NCBI GenBank assembly: GCA_937877655.1
Contig: CALFJC010000091.1
Span: 1-21,900 of the forward strand
Source of the DNA: an uncultured Selenomonadales bacterium
GTDB taxonomy: Bacteria; Bacillota; Negativicutes; Selenomonadales; Selenomonadaceae
DNA length: 21,900 nt
Direction: 5' to 3'
Shown here: in pieces, positions 13,107-20,542 of the stretch
Numbering within the stretch: the stretch's first letter is position 1
Layout of the letters: the number at the start of each line of letters is the position of its first letter
Program-made: the position numbers and the translations under genes
The notes under the pieces: generated by a model
Seen by the model: the letters and a program-made list of their open reading frames with translations, nothing else
Told to the model about the DNA's origin: nothing
Database searches by the model: none

Positions 13107-13716
13107 ATTGGAAGAACTGAAAATTTTGGAGGAGACTTATCGCGGCGCGGTTCCGCAACTGAAATTTGATTCGGTTTTTGAACTTTTGGTCGCCGTGATT
13201 TTATCCGCGCAATGCACAGATAAGCGCGTCAACGAAGTTACAAAAATTTTATTTCCGCTAGCCGATACGCCCGAAAAAATTTTGCTACTCGGACAATCGA
13301 AGTTGGAAGAAATTATCAAGCCGTGCGGTTATTTCCGAGCGAAGGCGAAATATATTTTCGAGTCCGCGCAGATTTTGATTGACAATTACGGCGGTGAAGT
13401 TCCTTCCGATTTTGACGAGCTGATAAAATTACCGGGCGTCGGCAGGAAGACTGCAAATGTTGTGACGAGCGTCGCCTTTAAAACGCCTGCCATTGCCGTT
13501 GATACTCATGTTTTTCGTTTGGCGAACCGCATGAAACTTGCCGAAGGCTCAACGCCGCTTGAAGTCGAATTGGGCTTGCAAAAAATTATTCCGCGAGAAA
13601 AATGGTCGGACGCCCATCACTGGCTGATTTGGCACGGCAGAGAAATTTGTAAGGCGCGCAACCCGAAATGCAAAGATTGTCCGTTGTCAAAAATTTGTCC
13701 GTCCTCAACCATATGA
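13084..13716 (+). CDS. nth: Endonuclease III (DNA glycosylase / AP lyase)
   Basis: 210 aa, full length. Removes oxidised pyrimidines and nicks abasic sites in base-excision repair. The helix-hairpin-helix LPGVGRKTANVV contains the catalytic Lys; the catalytic Asp is in VDTHVFRLANR. The C-terminal iron-sulfur motif C-x6-C-x2-C-x5-C is intact (CKARNPKCKDCPLSKIC). The start is GTG at 13084, inside the end of the previous gene, with a weakly placed GGAG 12 bases upstream. The last 26 coding bases before the final codons are repeated 170 bases downstream, ahead of the terminator. Confidence 0.95.
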   Translation: MEKNEQIKLEELKILEETYRGAVPQLKFDSVFELLVAVILSAQCTDKRVNEVTKILFPLADTPEKILLLGQSKLEEIIKPCGYFRAKAKYIFESAQILIDNYGGEVPSDFDELIKLPGVGRKTANVVTSVAFKTPAIAVDTHVFRLANRMKLAEGSTPLEVELGLQKIIPREKWSDAHHWLIWHGREICKARNPKCKDCPLSKICPSSTI

Positions 13717-13879
13717 AAAATTACGCGTAGCAAATTGAAAAAAAGTTACGAGGCTAGCAATGCTCAAGCGTTGCGTACAACCGCGGTTAATTACTCCGAA
13801 ATTTTTTAACACTGGAGCGCGACCGCTGTTTGTCAACTTTTTAAAAGTTGCCCTTGTCAAAAATTTGTCCGTCCTCAAC
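13684..13879 (+). mobile_element. Short unknown element flanked by duplicated nth tail
   Basis: 26 bases of the nth 3' end (13684-13709) recur exactly at 13854-13879, in the same frame and followed by ACA-TAA and the terminator. Between them, 13783-13853 matches the element after the DUF711 gene: GCGGT, AATTTTTTA, GAGCGCG, CGCTG, and a CAACTTTT/AAAAGTTG hairpin ending GTTGCCC. An extra left part (13717-13780) has a GCAATGC/GCGTTGC hairpin and an ACGAGGC motif also seen at 21151. No coding capacity. Confidence 0.55.
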
Positions 13880-13893
13880 GACATAAAAAAATA

Positions 13894-13918
13894 CCTCTCA
13901 AACTTCGAGAGGTTTTTT
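13894..13918. terminator. Bidirectional terminator between nth and the coiled-coil gene
   Basis: CCTCTC (13894-13899) and GAGAGG (13907-13912), with six T on the right and an A run on the left (T run on minus). It serves the convergent genes on both sides. It is now separated from the nth stop by the inserted element. Confidence 0.8.
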
Positions 13919-13923
13919 AATTC

Positions 13924-14388
13924 CTAATTTCCGTCTAACATGTTGAGTAAAAATCTTGCGGGAACTCCGATTATCGGCTTTTCGGGCAAAAGAGAATCGG
14001 GCGAGCCGTCTTTTGCTTTTTGAACAACTTCAGCCATCTCAAGTTCATAGGTCTTTTGCAAAGGCATTTCGTGTTCAAAAAGTTCCTGCTCCGCCTTAAG
14101 TCGAGCCTTCAATCTTTTAAGTCGCCGCTCCCAATAAGTTTCTTCTTCGTCAAGGTTTCGCGAATCATTTTTATGAATTCTTTGCAATTCACCTTCGATA
14201 TAAGTTTTGTATTCGTCAAGCGACATTTCCCGCGAAGAAATTTTTTTCAGCCCTTCGCGAGCCTCCGATAAAATTTCGCCGTAAGTTTTTTGTTTGTGAA
14301 ATTTTGCAACGCGCTTTTCCAAATCTTCCAACTTGGTTATCGCGCCGCCGATATTAAATTTGTCCAAATGAATCTCGTTGCCCGCCAT
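13924..14388 (-). CDS. Charged coiled-coil protein of unknown function
   Basis: 154 aa from the ATG at 14388, which follows AAGGAGGGAG by 8 bases; the longer reading from 14424 lacks an SD. The middle (~20-125) is very rich in E, K and R with leucine spacing suggesting coiled coils. The C-terminus is PEKPIIGVPARFLLNMLDGN. No signal peptide or membrane segment. I do not recognise it. It lies 49 bases downstream of the radical SAM gene on the same strand, so it may be the last gene of the tetR operon. Confidence 0.65.
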   Translation of the reverse strand: MAGNEIHLDKFNIGGAITKLEDLEKRVAKFHKQKTYGEILSEAREGLKKISSREMSLDEYKTYIEGELQRIHKNDSRNLDEEETYWERRLKRLKARLKAEQELFEHEMPLQKTYELEMAEVVQKAKDGSPDSLLPEKPIIGVPARFLLNMLDGN

Positions 14389-14437
14389 AAAATCTCCCTC
14401 CTTGAAAACTTTATCGGCAGGCAAAAATTTTTCTTAA

Positions 14438-15628
14438 TCAATCGCGCTCTTTACGATTAAAAATTTCTTCGTCGGTAAGATAACAAGAAGGATCAGACTC
14501 CCAAAAATCGCCCGTGACGGCTTCGGCTCGTGTTCTGAAATTGCCGTTGCAGTTGTCCAAAAATTTGCAACGGGCACAACGCCCTTTCAACAACGGCTTG
14601 CGATTTTTTAAGCCCGCAAGAATAGAATTGCTTAAATCTGTCCAGATGTCGCCGAATTTTTTTTCGCGAACATTGCCGAATGTGTGGTGTTGAGTAAATT
14701 GATCGGGATGAACGTAGCCGAGCGGATCCACTTCGCCAAAAGCAATGCCCGACCTGTTGCCGCCGTTCATCGAAATAAATTTTTTAATCTGCGCGGCGGT
14801 TTTATCGTCGCCTTCGGCAAGAGCTTTCAGATACATGTAAACGCCGTCGCAGTGATTGTCGACAGTCAAAATTTCTTTTTTCAGCCCGCGAGCCGCAAAA
14901 TCTTTCGTGCGCCGAATAATCGTATCCATCGCCTGCCGAGATTCTTCGGGCGTAACGTCTTCGTCAAGCATTTGACTGCCGCGCCCCGAATAAACCAAGT
15001 GATAAAAACATACGCGATTAATTTTCTCTGCCTCAATGAAGTCAAAAATTTTATCGAGCTCTTCAAAGTTATGATGATTAATCGTGAAACGAAGTCCGAC
15101 GCGTTGTCCGACCGCCACGCAATTTTCTATGCCGCGCATGGCTTTTTGAAAAGCTCCTTCGACGCCGCGAAATTTATCGTTGACATTTTCCAAGCCGTCA
15201 AGCGAAATGCCGACATAACCCACGCCGATATTTTTAATTTCTTGAGCGACTTCGCGGGTTATCAAAGTGCCGTTCGTCGAGAGAGTCGGGCGGACATTTT
15301 TTTCTGCGGCATAAGCGGCAAGTTCAAAAAAATCGGGACGAATCAGCGGCTCGCCGCCCGAAAATAAAAGCACGGGAACTTTGAACTCGGCAAGATCATC
15401 GATAAATTTTTTTGCCTCGTCGGTTGAAAGTTCGTTTTGATATTTCCGAGAATCTGAATCCATGTAACAATGGCGGCATTTCAGATTGCAAGTGCGCGTT
15501 GAATTCCATACGACAACCGGACCGAGCCCTGCCGCCGCGCCGTGTTTCATTTTGTGCGCGTCCTTTGTGTAGCGTAAAGTGTCGCCGAAATAATCTTCGC
15601 CGAAAAGTAACTTCGTCACGCTTATCAT
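14438..15628 (-). CDS. nirJ1: NirJ1-like radical SAM protein (heme biosynthesis branch)
   Basis: 396 aa. The radical SAM cluster motif CNLKCRHC has C47, C51 and C54, with the GGEP SAM-binding motif (~91-94) in LFSGGEPLIRPDF. The C-terminal CARCKFLDNCNGN plus a later Cys form an auxiliary-cluster region as in SPASM/NirJ proteins. The N-terminus MISVTKLLFG-DYFGDTLRYT fits the NirJ1 proteins of Bacillota. NirJ/AhbC-type enzymes remove propionate or acetate side chains of siroheme-derived tetrapyrroles in d1 or alternative heme synthesis; the exact reaction of NirJ1 is not settled. Its partner NirJ2 is not in the window. Start ATG with AGGTGAGG upstream; 12 bases after the tetR stop, so same operon. 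Confidence 0.82.
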   Translation of the reverse strand: MISVTKLLFGEDYFGDTLRYTKDAHKMKHGAAAGLGPVVVWNSTRTCNLKCRHCYMDSDSRKYQNELSTDEAKKFIDDLAEFKVPVLLFSGGEPLIRPDFFELAAYAAEKNVRPTLSTNGTLITREVAQEIKNIGVGYVGISLDGLENVNDKFRGVEGAFQKAMRGIENCVAVGQRVGLRFTINHHNFEELDKIFDFIEAEKINRVCFYHLVYSGRGSQMLDEDVTPEESRQAMDTIIRRTKDFAARGLKKEILTVDNHCDGVYMYLKALAEGDDKTAAQIKKFISMNGGNRSGIAFGEVDPLGYVHPDQFTQHHTFGNVREKKFGDIWTDLSNSILAGLKNRKPLLKGRCARCKFLDNCNGNFRTRAEAVTGDFWESDPSCYLTDEEIFNRKERD

Positions 15629-15640
15629 AAATTTTTTACC

Positions 15641-16231
15641 TCACCTTTTTATCCCGTCCAAAAGAATTTTTACCTTGAGCCGAATATTTTCTTGAAACGA
15701 AATTTCCAATTTGCTGAACGCCGTCGTCTGATAAATCGAGTGAATCATTTCCGAAATTATATTTTTAGGCACGTCGTCCCGAAATTCGCCGCGCTCCTGC
15801 CCGCGCAGAATTATTTTTTCAAACAAATCTCTGAAGCCCGGCGAAAGACTTTCCGAAATTTGTTCGGGCTTATCGGAATGATCGCTCGCGCAGATAAAAA
15901 GCGGCAGAATAAATCTGTTCTCGTCGATTAATTTTGCCGTGCTTATGCAACACTGCTCCAAAAGTTCCGTCGAAGACAGATTGCTTTTTTCTGTAGACAA
16001 AATATTTTTTTCCACGCCCTCGCACAAATTTTTTGCCAGCGTCAACAAGACATCTTCTTTCGACCGAAAATAATTGTAAAAAGTTCCCACGCCGAGATTT
16101 GCCGTCTGCATGATGTCCGCTATCGACGTGTTCGCGAAACCTTTGAATTTAAATTGTTGAGCGGCGGCGAGTAAAATTTTTTGCCGCGCCTGAAATTTTT
16201 TTTTCTTCCTCAAGCCGATATTTTCTGCCAT
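15641..16231 (-). CDS. TetR/AcrR family regulator
   Basis: 196 aa. N-terminal DNA-binding domain: RQKILLAAAQQFKFKGF, then the helix-turn-helix TSIADIMQTANLGVGTFYNYF and the usual KEDVLLTL. The C-terminal ~140 residues are a ligand-binding domain without recognised specificity. The ATG at 16231 was preferred to the TTG at 16246, which falls within the G-rich SD region. First gene of an operon with the NirJ1-like gene, so it may control heme-pathway expression and itself. Paired heptad repeats in the leader at 16250-16327 could matter for its control. Confidence 0.88.
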   Translation of the reverse strand: MAENIGLRKKKKFQARQKILLAAAQQFKFKGFANTSIADIMQTANLGVGTFYNYFRSKEDVLLTLAKNLCEGVEKNILSTEKSNLSSTELLEQCCISTAKLIDENRFILPLFICASDHSDKPEQISESLSPGFRDLFEKIILRGQERGEFRDDVPKNIISEMIHSIYQTTAFSKLEISFQENIRLKVKILLDGIKR

Positions 16232-16249
16232 TGCCGCGCCCCCCAAAAC

Positions 16250-16327
16250 AATTAGGAATTATGAATTAGGAATTATGAATGAAGAGAAGGTTTTTAATTA
16301 TTAATTCCTCATTCCTAATTCCTAATT
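16250..16327. repeat. Inverted pair of heptad repeat tracts in the tetR leader
   Basis: On the plus strand AATTAGG-AATTATG is repeated twice (16250-16277). On the minus strand AATTAGG, AATTAGG and AATGAGG follow directly after the -10 box (16302-16327). The two tracts are inverted, so the leader RNA can fold into a long imperfect hairpin with a ~20-25-base loop. Confidence 0.7.
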
Positions 16328-16353
16328 ATACAAACTGCGCGGGATTTTGGCAA
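16325..16353 (-). promoter_or_regulatory. Consensus promoter of the tetR-nirJ1 operon
   Basis: Minus strand TTGCCA (16348-16353), 17-base spacer, TATAAT (16325-16330). It leads into a leader of ~90 bases made largely of heptad repeats. Confidence 0.8.
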
Positions 16354-16382
16354 AAAAAAATCTCCCGATGATGAATCGAGAG
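16352..16382 (-). terminator. Terminator of the TPR/PRC-barrel operon
   Basis: Minus strand CTCTCGAT (16375-16382) and ATCGGGAG (16362-16369) around a 5-base loop, followed by a run of T (complement of A at 16352-16360). About 20 bases past the PRC-barrel gene stop. Confidence 0.8.
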
Positions 16383-16402
16383 TTTTTTGTTTGAAAAAAT
16401 TT

Positions 16403-17677
16403 TTACTGAACATTCATTGACAGTTCAATAAATTTGTTCGAGAGTCTGGCGCGTTGAAGAACTTCTTCCGTGACTTCCGCGCCCGCTTCGACGACCAATG
16501 TTCCGCTTTCTGCCGTAATGGTTTTGGTTGCGTGCTTGCCGAGCAAAACTCTGCGACGGCGTTCGTCAACCGCTTTTTCAACCTGTTTTTTCTGCGAAGG
16601 TTGCGGAGCAGAAGTTTCCGCTTGCTGACTTGCCTTTGCCTTTTGAAGTGCCGCTTTCAAGTCTTCCGCCTGACGAGTCATCGCCGCAATTTTTTGTTCT
16701 TCGACAGCGGGCTGTTCTTCAACAACAGGTTGCTCTTCTTCGACAGCAGGCTGTTCTTCTTCGACAACGGGTTGCTCTTCTTCGACAGCGGGCTGTTCTT
16801 CGACAGCGGGTTGTTCTTCTTCGACAGCGGGCTGTTCTTCTTCGACAACGGGTTGTTCCTCGACAACGGGTTGTTCTTCAACAACGGGCTGTTCTTCTTC
16901 GACAACGGGTTGTTCCTCGACAACGGGCTGTTCTTCTTCAACAGCGGGTTGCTCTTCTTCAACGGCGGACTGTTCTTCAAAAGCGGGAGTAAACGGCTCG
17001 GAAGAAATTTCTACGATGGGTTCGGGCGTCATGACTTCTTCAAGAGCTTCTTGACTTTCCGGCGACGTTTCAAAAGTTTCTTCGGGAACATAAAGAGTAC
17101 TTGCAGATACTTCTTCAACGGGCGGAGTCCAAATTTCCTGCGCGGTTTCTTCCTTGAAAGTTTCAACCGCCGGTTCAAAGGCGGGAGCTTCCTTCAAAGA
17201 TTTATTTTTTTTTTCCGCGTCGATGTCCACAACAGTAACTTGTTTGCCGAATATGGAAATTTGATCTGAAGAAACTTCGTTAATCGAGCCGTCGGGCGCA
17301 GTGATCTCGCATTTTTCAATCTTGCCGCCTTCGCCGATAACCACTTCCGTAACTCTGCCTTGAATTCTTCCCGTTTTGGTAATTGCTTTGGTACCGATGA
17401 CGCGGATATTTTCAATCAGCAACTGCTCATAATCGCCCGCCTCGTCCAAGCTTAAAATATTTTCGCTGTGAGTGATTGTCACGGCGTCTTCGCCGATTGC
17501 AATAACCGATTCGTAGGGAATGAGTTTGACGCCGCGATACCAATCTTCATCTTCTATCGTTATCGCCGCAACTTTTCCGTTTTGGGCATCGATTAAAAGC
17601 GTTTTACTCATGCCCAATTCGCGTCCTTCGGTTATGCTGATAATCGGCAAACCCAATATCTCTGCACTTTTTTTCAT
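16403..17677 (-). CDS. PRC-barrel protein with long acidic VEE(E)QP repeat
   Basis: 424 aa. The N-terminal PRC-barrel (~5-85: SAEILGLPIISITEGRELG ... WYRGVKLIPYESVIAIG) is followed by a second barrel-like part (~95-155). Residues ~240-335 are some 14 tandem units of VEEQP or VEEEQP with A/V alternation. A basic segment (KKQVEKAVDERRRR) and a small beta-rich C-terminal domain (~375-424) end the protein. PRC-barrels occur in ribosome maturation and cell-division or sporulation factors; here the role is unknown. No signal peptide. The ATG follows GGAGG by 7 bases. It is 30 bases downstream of the membrane/TPR gene with the same acidic repeat style, so they probably act together. Confidence 0.8.
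   Translation of the reverse strand: MKKSAEILGLPIISITEGRELGMSKTLLIDAQNGKVAAITIEDEDWYRGVKLIPYESVIAIGEDAVTITHSENILSLDEAGDYEQLLIENIRVIGTKAITKTGRIQGRVTEVVIGEGGKIEKCEITAPDGSINEVSSDQISIFGKQVTVVDIDAEKKNKSLKEAPAFEPAVETFKEETAQEIWTPPVEEVSASTLYVPEETFETSPESQEALEEVMTPEPIVEISSEPFTPAFEEQSAVEEEQPAVEEEQPVVEEQPVVEEEQPVVEEQPVVEEQPVVEEEQPAVEEEQPAVEEQPAVEEEQPVVEEEQPAVEEEQPVVEEQPAVEEQKIAAMTRQAEDLKAALQKAKASQQAETSAPQPSQKKQVEKAVDERRRRVLLGKHATKTITAESGTLVVEAGAEVTEEVLQRARLSNKFIELSMNVQ
16692..16975 (-). repeat. In-frame 15/18-bp repeats encoding VEE(E)QP units
   Basis: Fifteen- and eighteen-base units encoding VEEQP/VEEEQP alternate about 14 times inside the PRC-barrel gene. Near-identical codons in many units suggest recent slippage or unequal recombination, so repeat number should vary between strains. 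Confidence 0.9.
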
Positions 17678-17707
17678 GCTGATTCCTCCAAAATTTTTTG
17701 TTGAAAT

Positions 17708-19342
17708 TTATTTGTACTGCGCGGAGTGAATTTGAGTTTTTTGAAACTCGGCGTCAATCTCCTGCAGAATTTCTTTCGGGATTTTTGCAAAAGGCGTCGT
17801 CAATGTCCGATGTTTAAAAAGAACGTCGCGGACGACGCGCAGATAATCCAGATTTTTTGTGAACTCCTTTTTAATCGCCGCATTGCGTTTGACAGCCGGC
17901 AGAGTCAAAGCTTCCTCAAAAGTTTTTATCGCCTTTGAGTAAAGCGCATTTTCCTTGTAAATGTTGCCCAAATCTATCGCAACGAAAGGCGCGTATTCGT
18001 CTGTGCGATAACGTTCGAGAGCTTTTCTGTATTGCTCAATCGCCTGCCAGATATGTCCCTTCCCGCGAGCCTCGTAAGCTTTATCCAAAATATCATCGAG
18101 AGTTTCAACTTTTTCTGAAGATTTTTCAATCAGCGCGGGTTTTTCAATCGGTTCCGAAATTTTTTCTACGCGCTGAACTTTTTCAATCGGCGCGGGTTTT
18201 TCAATCGGCTTGGAAATTTTTTCCACACGCTGAACTTCTTCAATCGGCACGGGTTTTTCTGTCGGTTCCGAAATTTTTTCCACGCGCTGAACTTCTTCAA
18301 TCGGCGCGGGTTTTTCTGTCGGTTCCGAAATTTTTTCCACGCGCTGAACTTCTTCAATCGGCACAGGCTTTTCAATCGGCGCAGGCTTTTCAATCGGCGC
18401 AGGCTTTTCAACCAGTTCCGAAATTTTTTCTGTAACGGTGTGCTTATACGCCGGCACTTCTTCGGATAAATCGTTGACAGGTTCCAAAATGTTTTCTTTT
18501 GAAATGAATTCTTCAGGCACCTCCAAAGGTTTTGTTTCCGATTGAATTTTTTTCAACATTTCGGGATTGACTTTTTCAAGCGGCTTAAAAGTTTCTTGCA
18601 ACGGGAAATTTTCTTCGGGCTTGGGCTCGTCAAAAGTTGCGGACGATTTATCTTCGGGAATTTTTTCTGTTGCAACAGGTTTAGTCTCCGTCAACGGCTT
18701 GAAAACTTCTTGCAACGGGAAATTTTCTTCGGATTTAGATTTTTCAAGGGGCGCGGCGTTTTCGGCTTGGAGAGTTTTTGCGACTTCCTGCGCCTTAGCT
18801 TCGTCCAATGGCTCGAAAACTTTTTCAAGCGGGAAATTTTCAAGCGGCTTGGAATTTTCGACGGACTCGACAACTTTTTCCGCGCCTTCAACCGTTGAAT
18901 CTTCTTTGACAGATTCTTCAGACGGCGGAATTTTTTCTTCGGGATGGAAATTTTCGGCGTTCCATTCAAATTTATCTATCGGCGAAACAATTTCTTCGAC
19001 AGCGGGCTTTTCGGAATCTTTTTTTATCTCCGCCGCATAAGCCGCCTTGACTTCTTCGGTAAAATTTTTTTCCTCGATTCGTTGTCGCTTTATCAAAAAA
19101 CTGTTCGCCAATGTGAGTAAAAAGGACGTTGCCAAAACCAAGCCGCCCAAATATGCAAGAAATTTTTTATCGGGAACAGGTGACAGGATAACTGCCGCGA
19201 AAATAATCATGATTGATACAATGGCGGTCGCCGTGAGTGTGCTGTAAAAAATTTTCAGCCCCAATCGTTTTGCAAGCGCGTGTACCAGCAAAATGCCGAC
19301 GATCATGACGCTCGGCACTATCAAAAAAAATGCCAACCTCAT
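17708..19342 (-). CDS. Membrane protein with acidic repeat linker and C-terminal TPR domain
   Basis: 544 aa. Three hydrophobic segments at the N-terminus (~4-22, ~32-54, ~62-87), then an E/K/P-rich linker. The linker holds three ENFPLQE-xFKPL repeats (~165-265) and four ~19-residue units of QRVEKISEPTEKPAPIEEV type (~325-410). The C-terminal ~120 residues (AYEARGKGHIWQAIEQYRKA, then LGNIYKENALYSKAIKTFEE) are TPR-like and probably bind a partner. With three segments the linker would lie opposite the N-terminus; topology is uncertain. The ATG at 19342 almost touches its GGAGGG; a TTG at 19336 is better spaced and may be the true start. First gene of the operon with the PRC-barrel gene. Function unknown. 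Confidence 0.75.
   Translation of the reverse strand: MRLAFFLIVPSVMIVGILLVHALAKRLGLKIFYSTLTATAIVSIMIIFAAVILSPVPDKKFLAYLGGLVLATSFLLTLANSFLIKRQRIEEKNFTEEVKAAYAAEIKKDSEKPAVEEIVSPIDKFEWNAENFHPEEKIPPSEESVKEDSTVEGAEKVVESVENSKPLENFPLEKVFEPLDEAKAQEVAKTLQAENAAPLEKSKSEENFPLQEVFKPLTETKPVATEKIPEDKSSATFDEPKPEENFPLQETFKPLEKVNPEMLKKIQSETKPLEVPEEFISKENILEPVNDLSEEVPAYKHTVTEKISELVEKPAPIEKPAPIEKPVPIEEVQRVEKISEPTEKPAPIEEVQRVEKISEPTEKPVPIEEVQRVEKISKPIEKPAPIEKVQRVEKISEPIEKPALIEKSSEKVETLDDILDKAYEARGKGHIWQAIEQYRKALERYRTDEYAPFVAIDLGNIYKENALYSKAIKTFEEALTLPAVKRNAAIKKEFTKNLDYLRVVRDVLFKHRTLTTPFAKIPKEILQEIDAEFQKTQIHSAQYK
18130..18420 (-). repeat. In-frame ~57-bp repeats in the TPR gene
   Basis: Four tandem units of about 57 bases encode QRVEKISEP(T/I)EKP(A/V)PIEE(V), followed by shorter PIEKPA units. 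The DNA is nearly identical between units, which points to recent expansion. Confidence 0.85.
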
Positions 19343-19412
19343 CCCTCCACAAAAAATTTTGAGTTTCCTGCCCGCTTGCCGCCTTTGACTTCGACGTACC
19401 GTTTAAAATTCC

Positions 19413-19441
19413 TTTAAAAATTTTTCGCCGCCTGTTATAAT
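19413..19441 (+). promoter_or_regulatory. Promoter of the lgt operon
   Basis: TTTAAA (19413-19418), 17-base spacer, TATAAT (19436-19441), with extended TGT before the -10. The heptad repeat begins 4 bases after the -10. Confidence 0.75.
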
Positions 19442-19444
19442 TTA

Positions 19445-19478
19445 GGGAAAAGGGAAATGGGAGAAGGGAGAAGAGAGA
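19445..19478 (+). repeat. Purine heptad repeat in the lgt leader (possible G-quadruplex)
   Basis: GGG runs at 19445, 19452, 19459 and 19466, exactly 7 bases apart, followed by GAGAAGAGAG. It fills most of the 5' leader, from the expected transcription start to the TTG start codon, and supplies the only SD-like sequence. Close copy of 10723-10754. Confidence 0.75.
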
Positions 19479-19482
19479 CGGT

Positions 19483-20265
19483 TTGCACCAATTTTTATTT
19501 TTCATTGGAGATTTTCCGATTCGTTCTTACGGAGTAATTTTGTCGCTGTCAATTTTTTTGGCGACGGGCGTCGGCTATTTTATGGCGAAAGTTGACGGGC
19601 GCGGCTACGAAAAATTTATAATCGACATCGGCTTGGTCGGAGGATTTTTCGGCTTGCTCGGCGCGAGGCTCTGGGACGTGTTCTTTTTCGATTGGGATTA
19701 TTATCAAAATCATCTCAACGAAATTTTGAACGTCTGGCAGGGCGGCATGGCTGTTCAAGGCGGAATAATTTTGGGCGTGACGGCGGGCGCGATTTATGCG
19801 AAAACAAAAAATCTCGACGTGATTCATCTTGCCGACTTGACGGCTCCCGCGATTGTTTTGGGTCAAGCGTTGGGACGATGCGCAAATCTTTTGAACGGCG
19901 ACGCTTTCGGAGCTCCGACGGGCGGCAACTTCGGAATAATTTATCCCGAAACAACTTTGGCTTATCGAACTTACGGAGCGCAACCGCTTTTCCCTGCCGA
20001 AGTTTGGGAATGTCAGCTGGACGTTGTGATTTTCGCCCTGCTTTTGATTTTCCGTTGCACGAATTATGTTAAGGGACAATGTTTCGCGCTTTATGTCATG
20101 CTTTATGCGGCGGCGAGATTTTTTTTGGAATTTCTGCGCGGCGATTACACAAATTTATTTTTCGGCTTGCTTAAATCCGCGCAGGTTACGAGCGTCGTTG
20201 CCTTTACGATTGCGGCAGGAATTTTTATTTATTTAAGATTGAGGAGGACGGGAAATGGCAAATAA
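19483..20265 (+). CDS. lgt: Prolipoprotein diacylglyceryl transferase
   Basis: 260 aa, usual length, polytopic inner-membrane protein with about seven hydrophobic segments. It transfers diacylglyceryl from phosphatidylglycerol to the lipobox Cys of prolipoproteins. Recognisable: FPIRSYGVILSLSI near the N-terminus, GARLWDVFF, NVWQGGMAVQGG, and the Lgt signature GRCANLLNGDAFG (conserved R and N present; D where many have E). At the E. coli His103 position (HGG) this protein has Q, while many Bacillota have Y. The start is TTG at 19483, after the purine repeat leader. It overlaps the next gene by 11 bases. Confidence 0.93.
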   Translation: MHQFLFFIGDFPIRSYGVILSLSIFLATGVGYFMAKVDGRGYEKFIIDIGLVGGFFGLLGARLWDVFFFDWDYYQNHLNEILNVWQGGMAVQGGIILGVTAGAIYAKTKNLDVIHLADLTAPAIVLGQALGRCANLLNGDAFGAPTGGNFGIIYPETTLAYRTYGAQPLFPAEVWECQLDVVIFALLLIFRCTNYVKGQCFALYVMLYAAARFFLEFLRGDYTNLFFGLLKSAQVTSVVAFTIAAGIFIYLRLRRTGNGK

Positions 20266-20542
20266 TTCAAAGGAAGACATCTTAAGAATGGTGGAGAGTT
20301 ACAAAAAGCCGCCGAACAAATTGCGTTCGATGCAGGAGATAAGTGCCCGCTATATGCAAATGCTGGACGCTTACAAGAAAATTTGTTTCAAGTCCGGCGA
20401 CGAATTTCGCGAACAGAAAGTTGCGGTTCATGCGGAGATAAAAACTCTCGGCTGGGTTTTGGGCAAGCCCGATAAGGACATCATCAAAGACATAACCGAT
20501 AATTCCAATCGAGTTATTTTTCCGGGACAATTCATGAAATGA
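20255..20542 (+). CDS. Small cytoplasmic protein of unknown function (lgt operon)
   Basis: 95 aa, charged and helical, with no signal peptide, membrane segment or metal-binding motif. It starts MANNSKEDILRMVESYKKPP and ends NRVIFPGQFMK. It has a good SD (GGAGG 6 bases upstream) inside the 3' end of lgt and overlaps the next gene by 4 bases (ATGA), so all three are translated from one mRNA. Not recognised. Confidence 0.7.
   Translation: MANNSKEDILRMVESYKKPPNKLRSMQEISARYMQMLDAYKKICFKSGDEFREQKVAVHAEIKTLGWVLGKPDKDIIKDITDNSNRVIFPGQFMK

Noticed and set aside
14684..15367. 227-codon open frame on the plus strand
   Set aside because: Lies fully antisense to the well-recognised NirJ1-like gene; composition is that of a shadow frame and it has no SD.
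16692..16975. CRISPR-like array
   Set aside because: Units of 15 and 18 bases are contiguous, without spacers, and stay in frame in a long gene; they are coding repeats.
16454..17269. 271-codon F/L-rich open frame on the plus strand
   Set aside because: Mirror image of the VEEEQP repeats of the PRC-barrel gene; the periodic composition comes from the coding repeats.
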